NCBI GenBank assembly: GCA_022565595.1
Contig: JAIUML010000027.1
Coordinates: 1 to 59,007, forward strand
Length of the DNA: 59,007 nucleotides
Origin: Saccharospirillum sp.
GTDB taxonomy: Bacteria > Pseudomonadota > Gammaproteobacteria > Pseudomonadales > Natronospirillaceae
Direction: 5' to 3'
The position numbers were made by a program, and so were the translations under genes. Shown one piece after another: positions 42,302-49,652 of this stretch. Position 1 is the first letter of the stretch. The number at the start of each line of letters is the position of its first letter. A model generated the notes under the pieces. The model was not told the DNA's origin, made no database searches, and worked only from the letters and a program-made list of their open reading frames with translations.

Positions 42302-43238
42302 CCAGCAAAGGTCTGTTAGTTTGCCGGTAGACTTGTGTCATTTCAGCCAGTATGGAAACAGCAATTTCCACAGGTGTTGCCGCACCAATAGCAAGGCCCA
42401 CGGGGCCATGCAATCTGTCATCTGCCGTTAAAAGCCCGCGCTCGGCCAGGCTATTCAGGCGCTGCTGGTGAGTACGGTGGCTGCCGAGAGCACCGATATA
42501 AAAGCATTGGCTTGCCAGCAGTTTATCAAGCAATTCCGGTTCCCAGTCATGCTCATGAAACATAAGAACGGCTGCAGTCCACTGATCCACTTCTGGAAGC
42601 GTAAACGCGGCTGGAGTCGACAGTAACTGAACATCCGCGCCCTGCCTATCAGCCTCTGCCAGCATGTCACGGTCAGACGAACCCACCAGCACTTCGTAGT
42701 CGCTGACGAGAGCCAGCCGAACCAGAGCCATCATATTGGGTCCCTTACCCAAAATGATTAGCCTTCGCTTGGGGTAGTACCAGCGCCTGAAAACTTCCGG
42801 GGAGGGTGCCGAATTCTGATCGTAAACACAGCGATGGCTGTATTGGGCAATTTTGCTGGTATCAAGAGCGACGGGGACGCGAGCACTGTAGGCACGGTTC
42901 AATTCTGCCAGGATGTGGTCGCCCAAATGAATATCGATGAAAAGATCTATACCAGCCCCACAAGGGAGGGGTATATCGAAATATGGAGACCCTGCACCGA
43001 GTCTTAGCTGCCGATTCTGACCCTCATACAGAGCAGACAGGCTATCTTCAACAATGACATGTTCAGCACATCCACCAGTCAGGTAACCAATACTGCGGCC
43101 ATCTTCACAGACCACCATCTGACTGCCAACCGGGCGGGGTGAGGAACCATCGCTACCGATCTGAGTTACCAGTACGATCCGATGACCTTCACTGCGGAAA
43201 TTCGCTGCAGCCGCCAGCAGATTCTCGAAATCAGTCAA
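42294..43238 (-). CDS. xdhC: XdhC/CoxI-family molybdenum-hydroxylase maturation factor
   Basis: The N-terminal XdhC/CoxI domain is VLVTQIGSDGSSPRPVGSQMVVCEDGRSIGYLTGGCAEHVIVEDS. The C-terminal Rossmann-like part has RLIILGKGPNMMALVRLALVSDYEV, FYIGALGSHRTHQQRL and GPVGLAIGAATPVEIAVSILAEM. XdhC proteins bind and sulfurate the molybdenum cofactor before its insertion in hydroxylases, which fits the Mo enzyme at 47656-52023. TTG 43238 is chosen because AGAGGA lies 9 bp upstream and the protein then starts as in relatives; the frame is open to 43283. It may be translated separately from the regulator gene upstream. Confidence 0.8.
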   Translation of the reverse strand: MTDFENLLAAAANFRSEGHRIVLVTQIGSDGSSPRPVGSQMVVCEDGRSIGYLTGGCAEHVIVEDSLSALYEGQNRQLRLGAGSPYFDIPLPCGAGIDLFIDIHLGDHILAELNRAYSARVPVALDTSKIAQYSHRCVYDQNSAPSPEVFRRWYYPKRRLIILGKGPNMMALVRLALVSDYEVLVGSSDRDMLAEADRQGADVQLLSTPAAFTLPEVDQWTAAVLMFHEHDWEPELLDKLLASQCFYIGALGSHRTHQQRLNSLAERGLLTADDRLHGPVGLAIGAATPVEIAVSILAEMTQVYRQTNRPLLAT

Positions 43239-43309
43239 CTTGTCGATTCCTCTGTCATTCAAAAGGGTTCCACTTCCCGCCAAAGGCCTGTAACAGCTGG
43301 CTTATCAGG

Positions 43310-43337
43310 ATCCGATATAATTCATCCATTATCGGAT
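43310..43337. promoter_or_regulatory. Inverted repeat between xdhC and the MarR gene
   Basis: ATCCGATA (43310-43317) and TATCGGAT (43330-43337) are perfect 8-bp arms with 12 bp between, 72 bp upstream of the xdhC start. It could be a binding site or an mRNA hairpin, possibly separating xdhC expression from that of the upstream gene. Confidence 0.45.
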
Positions 43338-43396
43338 AGGCTGTCCTTGAAGTTCAGAGAGTGATTGGTGGCCCTATGACTTCGAAATCCGATCGT

Positions 43397-43906
43397 TTAA
43401 CTGGGTCGAAAAACAGCTCGTCCGAGATGATTGTTGGCGTGAACCAGTTTCGCCAGCAGCAGGCTAAAAGCCTTTCGCTCCTCTGGCGTGAGCGGCTCAA
43501 GCAAAAGCTCCTGTGCCCGGAGCATGCAGTCATACATACTCTGCGTCACCTGCTCACCCTTTTCGGTCAGACGACTTAGCCTGACACGCTTGTCATTGGG
43601 GCTCGGACTTCGTTTGACCAGCCCCCAGCCTTCCAGGCGCCGGAGAATATCTGCCGTATTGCTCCGATCTATCCCAACTTCCTGCGACAATGTTATCTGA
43701 TCCAGGTCGGGCTGCTCTGCGAGCTTGGTTAATACGCCATACTGTACCGGTGTCAGGTCATACCCTTCGGACTCTCTCAGAAAGAGCGCATAGTGTATCT
43801 GGTTCAATCGTCGAATTAAGAAGCCCGCACGCGACCACAATGGAATTTTACTGCCTGATGCCTTGTCATCCGGCATATCCAGATATATTTCAAGTCGAGA
43901 TAGCAT
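43397..43906 (-). CDS. picR: MarR-family regulator of the pyridine-carboxylate cluster (PicR/NicR-like)
   Basis: The 169-residue protein has the MarR winged helix: GYDLTPVQYGVLTKLAEQPDLDQITLSQEVGIDRSNTADILRRLEGWGLVKRSPSPNDKRVRLSRLTEKGE. It sits inside the cluster between xdhC and the oxygenase genes. It is the obvious reader of the TCAG-TATA-CTGA type palindromes before nicD, the fusion oxygenase and nicX. Both NicR and PicR are MarR repressors of such clusters. It is paralogous to the MobR-like protein at 35803-36267. AAAGG precedes ATG 43906; an ATG 30 bp later is possible. Confidence 0.75.
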   Translation of the reverse strand: MLSRLEIYLDMPDDKASGSKIPLWSRAGFLIRRLNQIHYALFLRESEGYDLTPVQYGVLTKLAEQPDLDQITLSQEVGIDRSNTADILRRLEGWGLVKRSPSPNDKRVRLSRLTEKGEQVTQSMYDCMLRAQELLLEPLTPEERKAFSLLLAKLVHANNHLGRAVFRPS

Positions 43907-44120
43907 TATTTATCTGCCTTTAATGAATTTATTCAAAGCCGCAATCTCCCAGTTATACTACCTTCTTTGACGAAATGACAAAGTGGGTACAGCCTCGCAG
44001 CATGTATGCTGACATAAATCGGGAAGTCCCTGACATGCTGATAATACTTCCAACATCAGATTCCCAAATAAATCCATTAAATTATAAGCCAGGCTGCCAT
44101 ACCTGGCAACGTAACAGGCG

Positions 44121-44636
44121 TCAGACCGGATATACTAGAGAATTCTCCAGCAACAGATTGTCATAGATGCATTGCCTTTCCTTGAGCTTCAGGACACCCT
44201 CCTCATGAACAAATCGATCCACATAGCGCCCAATCTGGTGCATTGTCGCATTGGGCTTATCCATCAAAACTTGGGTCAGAAGATAATTGGATCCAGAATG
44301 AATCTCATCGCCTTCTTTGTAATGCACAAAGGTGTTGGTAACGAAATGACGCAAATATCGAGGTGCGAACATCGAAGTCTCGAGGATTGCTGTCGCTCGA
44401 TCCTCAAGCATTGGCCGCCCTTCGCAATACACTAACCCTACCGGCAGTCCGGCATCAAAATTCTCTCTCGATAATATTATATAACGACAATCTTGAGTAA
44501 AAAAATTCGCCCAGTCATACAAACGCCCTTCATCGAGAGCAAGACAATACTCGACATTGAACTTCTCGATGGTACGCAACAAGGTATCTTCCGCAATACC
44601 CGCTTCGCCTTGATTCGCTTCATTTTCTTTCAGCAT
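44121..44636 (-). CDS. Ring-hydroxylating dioxygenase beta subunit
   Basis: The 171-residue protein of the NTF2-like beta-subunit family shows NVEYCLALDEGRLYDWANFFTQDCRYIILSRENFDAGLPVGLVYCEG and RHFVTNTFVHYKEGDEIHSGSNYLLTQ. It pairs with the alpha subunit encoded just upstream to make an alpha3beta3 oxygenase. AAGGAGG sits 7-8 bp before ATG 44636, so this start is better than the ATG at 44654, which overlaps the alpha stop. In the proposed pathway the enzyme hydroxylates 6-hydroxypicolinate at C3. Confidence 0.85.
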   Translation of the reverse strand: MLKENEANQGEAGIAEDTLLRTIEKFNVEYCLALDEGRLYDWANFFTQDCRYIILSRENFDAGLPVGLVYCEGRPMLEDRATAILETSMFAPRYLRHFVTNTFVHYKEGDEIHSGSNYLLTQVLMDKPNATMHQIGRYVDRFVHEEGVLKLKERQCIYDNLLLENSLVYPV

Positions 44637-44650
44637 TGCTGTTTCCTCCT

Positions 44651-47518
44651 TCAACCGATACCCAGCTCTTTGCGCCAGTATTTGTACATGGCTCGAATCG
44701 CTGCTTCGGAAATCAATGTATCTGCAGTACCGGCCTCCGTATTCGGGTCCATCTCTATCAGATGCTCGCCAGCCAAAGAGTGCTTCATGCCGTCCTGAAC
44801 AAATTTCATCGCCTCATTGTCTTCCATCCCCAGGAAGCCCGCCGGGCCCATGAGGTTGCCTTGACGCAGGCGATGGCGCTGCTGTTCGTCTGTGTCGCCC
44901 TCGAAACCAAACATCGTCCAGTTCATGACAAATTCGTTTGGTCCATTCGGCACGATCTGGCGAACCCCCAAAGTATTCATTTCTCGCTGGACGATCAAAT
45001 TGGGCCAGAGCGTCATCATGGTCACGCTCCACCGCGAGTCAAACTCGTCTTCAAAGTCCAACATTTCAGGTGCCTTCAGCTTTAATTCCGCATTGTAGGC
45101 GCGCATTTCCTTGCTATCTTCTTCGGACACCTTGCCTGCGTCGCTTTTGGCAGAGGCCATAACACCGTGCCGTCCTGTCTCGTCGCAAATCATCTCGGCC
45201 TCGTTTCCGGCAACCAACAAACCGAAGCTCACCAGAAAGGTATGCAGAAGCGTGGCATGATAAGGGTCCTTGAGATTCTCGTGATAAAGCTTCCAGTTGC
45301 CCGGCAGAGTATTCCGGTAGTAGCCCAGCACTTTGAGCTTGCGCCCATTAAAGGTAGCATCGAATTCTTCCGTGATGCGAGGTCCGAGGTAATCTTCCAG
45401 CGGCTCCATATTCAAATCGAAGGAAGCGAAGATGACCCCACCTCGGGTGGTCACTGCCAGTTTCTGTGGGCTATGATCACTGGCGATAAAATTTGATGGA
45501 AGCCCGCCTTTACCTCCGACGCCGCGCCGGAACGGAATGCCGGACAAGTTACCCTTGAGATCGTAAGTCCACTGGTGATAGGGGCATACAAATTCCTTGT
45601 TGTTACCACGCAATTCACGACAGAACTCCGCGGCCCGGTGAGAGCAACGATTGAGAAAGACGTTGATTTCTCCATCCTCGTCGCGACTTACGACAACGGG
45701 AGTAGGGCCCACATTGCTCCTGATAAAATCCCCCGCCTCTGGGATTTCCGCCTCCAGCCCGACATAGTTCCAGGTTGAACCATGGAATATCTTGTCCACT
45801 TCAAGCTGGTAGATCGCTGGATCGGTATAGACCCAGTCCGGAATGCGACGCAGGCCCTTCTCGGGCCAGACATAATATTGTGCCGGGTTATTCATTAACT
45901 TTCTCCTGTTCTCCGGCGACACCCGCGTGTCACCTGCGCTATCCGAGGCTGTCTTCAAAAAACCAAGCAGTGTCGATACCTCAAGTCGCTGAGATACCCA
46001 TATCCGTGCTTTGCGAATAGCAGCCGTATTATCAAAGGCAACAACGCCACTCAGGCGCTCCCCATCATGCAAGTAAATTACTTCACCACCGTCCTGACTG
46101 GCAGGCTGGACGTAGAATTCGTCAGAGGGCGTTGGCAGCCCCAGCATTTGAATGTTGTGGCCGAATTGATCAGACCAGAACCAGGGCACCGTATCGTAGG
46201 CTGTTTCGATTCCCGCCATGGTTTTGGCCGCAGACAACGCCTGCTCTTGTGCGTTGTGCCAGGATTCCAGGCGCAGCTGGGCATTGTTTGAACCGGGCCA
46301 GGTGGCTACATCGCCAGCGGCAAAAACATTATTTGCGGACGTACGACCAAAACGATCAACTAAAATGCCATTCCTGATGGTGATTCCGGCGGCTTCGGCC
46401 AGCTCGCAATTAGGGACCACGCCAATCCCGACAACCACAGTATCGGCCAGCAAGGGTTCGCTGTCCGCCAGGTTCAGCTGTACAACAGAACCGTGCGGCT
46501 CTATTGCGCTGACTCTGGTGCCGGTGCGTACCTCGACACCACTGGCCTCTGCAATTTCATGCAGATACCGTGCAGCGCGCGGATGCAGAGCTCGCGCGCA
46601 GAGCCTGCCCTCGGCTTCAAGCAGCGTCACTTCGCAGCCCAGTTTGCGCGCGGCAGATGCGACCTCCATGCCGATAAAGCCGCCCCCGATAATGGCCACC
46701 TGTCCTCCGCGCTTCAGTGCGCGCTTCAGCGAAATTGCGTCCTCACCGGTTCGCAGTTCGTGTACCTGTGGCAAATCCGCACCGGGTATCGGTAAGGGCC
46801 GCGGACGAGCACCGGTAGCAATCAGTACGCTGTCATACTCGACTGTGCTTTGGTCGGAAAGGGTGATCGTTCTGGTGCCGGTATTCAGTTGCACTGCGGA
46901 CAAGCCGCAGCGCAAATCAATCTTCAAAGTCTCAACGGCCTGGCGATCCAACACCGTCGCTTCCTGGGTACTAGCAGTACCCAGCAGCACATCCTTGGAC
47001 AGGGGAGGTCGTTCATAAGGCAGCTCGAGTTCATCGGCAATCAGCACGATCTCTCCGGTGAAGTTGGCGTCACGCAGTCCGCGCGCAGCACAGGCTGCCG
47101 CCTGCCCCCCACCCAGAATCACAAAACGGCGCCCGTCGCTCTTTTCCAAATCAGCGGAGGGTTTGTCCTCCAGGGCAACCGATTGAGTGTCTGCCAATTC
47201 CGCTTGTCGATCCAGATCGACGTAAAGTTGCCCGTCCTCGACCTTGGTGGCATAGGTGGGGATGTCCTCAGTGACCGGTGATCCCATTGCCTTGCCGGTT
47301 CGAATGTCAAAACGTCCCTGATGCAAGGGACATTCGACACAGCCATCTTCGACAAAGCCGTCATTCAGCAATGCGAACTGATGCGTGCAGACATTCCCAG
47401 TGGCAAAGTATTCATCTTGCACACGGAACACTGCCACGCGCTCGCCACTGATACTCACGGCCATTACACCATGGTCTGCAGGCAGTTCAGTCGCGCCCTC
47501 TACAAGTGTCCAACCCAT
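44651..47518 (-). CDS. Three-domain fusion: Rieske ferredoxin, ferredoxin reductase and Rieske oxygenase alpha subunit
   Basis: One 955-residue frame holds a complete electron chain. Residues 1-104 are a Rieske ferredoxin (Cys44, His46, Cys63, His66). Residues about 131-525 are an FAD/NADH ferredoxin reductase (GGGQAA at 136-141 for FAD, IIGGGFIG near 276-283 for NADH, AGDVA near 401). Residues 542-955 are an oxygenase alpha subunit, with Cys625/His627 and Cys645/His648 in the Rieske centre. The NLKDPYHATLLH stretch carries Asp751, His754 and His759 of the iron site. It resembles the salicylate/anthranilate hydroxylase group. In Alcaligenes pic clusters 6-hydroxypicolinate 3-hydroxylation needs four separate components (PicB1-B4); here three are joined and the beta subunit is separate. 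A vestigial start site lies at residue 542. Confidence 0.88.
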   Translation of the reverse strand: MGWTLVEGATELPADHGVMAVSISGERVAVFRVQDEYFATGNVCTHQFALLNDGFVEDGCVECPLHQGRFDIRTGKAMGSPVTEDIPTYATKVEDGQLYVDLDRQAELADTQSVALEDKPSADLEKSDGRRFVILGGGQAAACAARGLRDANFTGEIVLIADELELPYERPPLSKDVLLGTASTQEATVLDRQAVETLKIDLRCGLSAVQLNTGTRTITLSDQSTVEYDSVLIATGARPRPLPIPGADLPQVHELRTGEDAISLKRALKRGGQVAIIGGGFIGMEVASAARKLGCEVTLLEAEGRLCARALHPRAARYLHEIAEASGVEVRTGTRVSAIEPHGSVVQLNLADSEPLLADTVVVGIGVVPNCELAEAAGITIRNGILVDRFGRTSANNVFAAGDVATWPGSNNAQLRLESWHNAQEQALSAAKTMAGIETAYDTVPWFWSDQFGHNIQMLGLPTPSDEFYVQPASQDGGEVIYLHDGERLSGVVAFDNTAAIRKARIWVSQRLEVSTLLGFLKTASDSAGDTRVSPENRRKLMNNPAQYYVWPEKGLRRIPDWVYTDPAIYQLEVDKIFHGSTWNYVGLEAEIPEAGDFIRSNVGPTPVVVSRDEDGEINVFLNRCSHRAAEFCRELRGNNKEFVCPYHQWTYDLKGNLSGIPFRRGVGGKGGLPSNFIASDHSPQKLAVTTRGGVIFASFDLNMEPLEDYLGPRITEEFDATFNGRKLKVLGYYRNTLPGNWKLYHENLKDPYHATLLHTFLVSFGLLVAGNEAEMICDETGRHGVMASAKSDAGKVSEEDSKEMRAYNAELKLKAPEMLDFEDEFDSRWSVTMMTLWPNLIVQREMNTLGVRQIVPNGPNEFVMNWTMFGFEGDTDEQQRHRLRQGNLMGPAGFLGMEDNEAMKFVQDGMKHSLAGEHLIEMDPNTEAGTADTLISEAAIRAMYKYWRKELGIG
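45893..45907 (-). promoter_or_regulatory. Internal Shine-Dalgarno and ATG at the reductase-oxygenase junction
   Basis: On the minus strand AGGAG (45907-45903) is followed by AAAGTTA and then ATG (45895-45893), in frame at Met542 of the fusion. The next residues, MNNPAQYYVWPEKGLRRIPD, are a normal oxygenase alpha-subunit N-terminus. The signal is as good as those of separate genes in the cluster. It suggests a former gene start and possible independent translation of a 414-residue alpha subunit. Confidence 0.7.
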
Positions 47519-47567
47519 TCAATCACCTCCCAAGCAAGACGCAATCGGCGCATGCCATCCCATATCA

Positions 47568-47579
47568 TCAGTATACTGC
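47568..47579 (-). promoter_or_regulatory. MarR-type operator and promoter before the fusion oxygenase gene
   Basis: TCAG-TATA-CTGC lies 50 bp upstream of the fusion gene. On the minus strand TATACT inside it can be a -10, with TTGTTA 16 bp upstream as -35, so a bound repressor would cover the promoter. This gives the oxygenase its own promoter in addition to read-through from the Mo-hydroxylase genes. Confidence 0.6.
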
Positions 47580-47655
47580 GTTTTTATATCATAACAAATT
47601 CGAGAAATCACCTTTGGGTCGATTTCTCATCCATTTACACTGATAAAAACGATAG

Positions 47656-48825
47656 TCATTTCCGCCCGATTAGTGCCCGAAACCAGCCTTTCGCAACCGT
47701 CAGAAGCAACTGGAATACGCTGAGATTGGGCGTGGATCCAGCGGATGCTTCGCCACCGGACAGAACCTTCTGCACATTGTCCGCAAACATGCGCGCAATG
47801 GCGCCAACAAAACTCTTGACCAGTCCGCCTCGGCTGAATTGCGACAGTGCACCGGTAATGGTGTAGGACGCCAGTATGTTTATCCGACATTGATTCTCGT
47901 TGTCACCGGGCACGACACTGAACTCCATAACTCCGGTCGCATCGGATCCACTGCGCACATCTCGGCCTTTCCCTTCAAAACGTCCGGTGCGGTTGCTGTC
48001 ATCAAAAGTAAAGCGCCCGCTACCCTGAAAGCGAACACGAATGGCGCCGAGGGAGATCTCCATCTCGATTGCCAGGTCTTCACCGTCTACGCTGAGAATA
48101 CTGGCACCCGGCACGCAGGGTACTACCTTCTCGACATCGCGCAGGAATTGCCAAACTTCTTCGACCGGTTTAGCTACGACCACCTGCTCTCTCAGGGTCT
48201 GATCACCATCCGAGTCTTCCCCACCTGCGCTGGTAGCGACTTGATCCACCTGTCCGCTGGTGCGCTTGAAGGTAGGCAAGGGTTGAGACGTCATCTGCTC
48301 TAATGCCGGAGCTACACTATTTCCAGCGCTGTCATCAAGCAGCTCTGAACGCCGCTCGAAAACCGACATGACCGCACCGACAATGCCCACATATCCGGTA
48401 CAGCGACATAAATTGCCACCGAGCGCCACTCTGATCGCCTTTTCATCAAGATGCTCATGGCGTATCACCATATCGCGGCATGCGATCAACATGCCGGGCG
48501 TGCAAAAGCCGCACTGCAGACCATGATGGTCCATGAAAGCCTCTCGCAAGGCCGCCATAACAGGATCATCATCGTATCCCTCTATGGTTCTGATCCGACT
48601 TCCCGTGCACGCCTGGGCCAGGGTGATGCAGGATCTTACCATTTGTCCGTCTACTTCCACCGAGCAGGCACCGCAAACACCATGCTCACAACCCAGGTGT
48701 GTCCCAGTGAGATTCAAGTCATCACGCAGAAAATCTGCCAGGCTGGTACGCGGCTCCGGGAATCCCTGGACCTGTTCACCGTTCACTTCAAAATGAGCCA
48801 CCTTAGGGGCGATCGTTTCAGTCAT
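47656..48825 (-). CDS. Molybdenum hydroxylase [2Fe-2S] subunit fused to a CoxG-type domain
   Basis: The 389-residue protein joins two units. Residues 1 to about 165 are the small subunit of a xanthine-oxidase-family hydroxylase, with the plant-type cluster GCEHGVCGAC plus SC and the second cluster QCGFCTPGM and LCRCTGY. Residues about 205-350 are an SRPBCC/CoxG domain (REQVVVAKPVEEVWQFLRDVEKVVPCVPGA), ending with an amphipathic tail FQLLLTVAKGWFRALI. CoxG helps carbon monoxide dehydrogenase maturation and membrane attachment, so the fusion may tether the enzyme near the membrane. The linker is about 40 residues. Its start overlaps the stop of the FAD-subunit gene. Confidence 0.88.
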   Translation of the reverse strand: MTETIAPKVAHFEVNGEQVQGFPEPRTSLADFLRDDLNLTGTHLGCEHGVCGACSVEVDGQMVRSCITLAQACTGSRIRTIEGYDDDPVMAALREAFMDHHGLQCGFCTPGMLIACRDMVIRHEHLDEKAIRVALGGNLCRCTGYVGIVGAVMSVFERRSELLDDSAGNSVAPALEQMTSQPLPTFKRTSGQVDQVATSAGGEDSDGDQTLREQVVVAKPVEEVWQFLRDVEKVVPCVPGASILSVDGEDLAIEMEISLGAIRVRFQGSGRFTFDDSNRTGRFEGKGRDVRSGSDATGVMEFSVVPGDNENQCRINILASYTITGALSQFSRGGLVKSFVGAIARMFADNVQKVLSGGEASAGSTPNLSVFQLLLTVAKGWFRALIGRK

Positions 48826-49652
48826 TGCTTTTCTCCGATCTGTTCCAGGGCACGTCGGACCACCACTGTGAAAAGCTGGCGTTTTGCATCCGAATAGCCT
48901 GCTAGCATTTCATTGACCGCCTCGCCCGTGCAGGCAATGGCTTCATCAACACCCTTCTCCGCAAGGGCGTTGGCAACCTGTTCAAGCGCAACAGGGGGAA
49001 TATCAAGGGCACCGAGCACGACACGACAATAGCCGCGTTCCGGATCGGCAACCACGATTCCAGTAGCCTCGGAAAAGCCTGACGATTTTCGGCTGTACCG
49101 ATAGTACCCCCAGCGTGCCGCCTTACTCAGTCGCGGCACACTGATGCCGCACAGTATTTCCCCTGCACCCAACCTGGTCATGAAGGCCGCCGACATGAAC
49201 TCGGTTGACGACACCTCTCGCAGTCCATCCGCGCCCAGCAACCGATAGGTAGCATCAAGCCCCACCATGACGCCGATCCAGTCTGCAGCTGGGTCGGCAT
49301 GCGCGATGCTTCCGCCAAGGGTGCCCCTGTTGCGGATGGCACGGTAGGCAAGGCGCGACGCAACTGTTCGCAACAGGCCATTCGTCGCATCGGGCACCAG
49401 GCCGTCCTCAAATTCGGCATGCCGCTGCGTGCTGCCGTAGACGATGGAGTCGGATCTTTGTTCCGTGAGACGGAGGTCCTCAGCCCGATGCAGATCAACC
49501 AGCACTGAAGGACGCGCCAGACGCAAATTCAGCATCGGCCCGAGAGACTGACCACCGGCAATACACTTGGCCTCATCACCGTGCTGCCTCAACAACTGTA
49601 CGGCTTCTGCACTGTCTCTGGCCGCTACATAGTCAAACCGCACGGGCTTCAT
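48822..49652 (-). CDS. Molybdenum hydroxylase FAD-binding subunit
   Basis: The 276-residue medium subunit has KPVRFDYVAARDSAEAVQLL, the FAD loop AGGQSLGPMLNLRLARPSVLVDL and the second FAD motif RNRGTLGGSIAHADPAADW. A C-terminal CO-dehydrogenase flavoprotein domain follows (KKSS-like RKSSGFSEATGIV). It moves electrons from the iron-sulfur clusters onward. GAGGAG precedes ATG 49652, which overlaps the end of the large-subunit gene by 20 bp. Confidence 0.9.
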   Translation of the reverse strand: MKPVRFDYVAARDSAEAVQLLRQHGDEAKCIAGGQSLGPMLNLRLARPSVLVDLHRAEDLRLTEQRSDSIVYGSTQRHAEFEDGLVPDATNGLLRTVASRLAYRAIRNRGTLGGSIAHADPAADWIGVMVGLDATYRLLGADGLREVSSTEFMSAAFMTRLGAGEILCGISVPRLSKAARWGYYRYSRKSSGFSEATGIVVADPERGYCRVVLGALDIPPVALEQVANALAEKGVDEAIACTGEAVNEMLAGYSDAKRQLFTVVVRRALEQIGEKQ

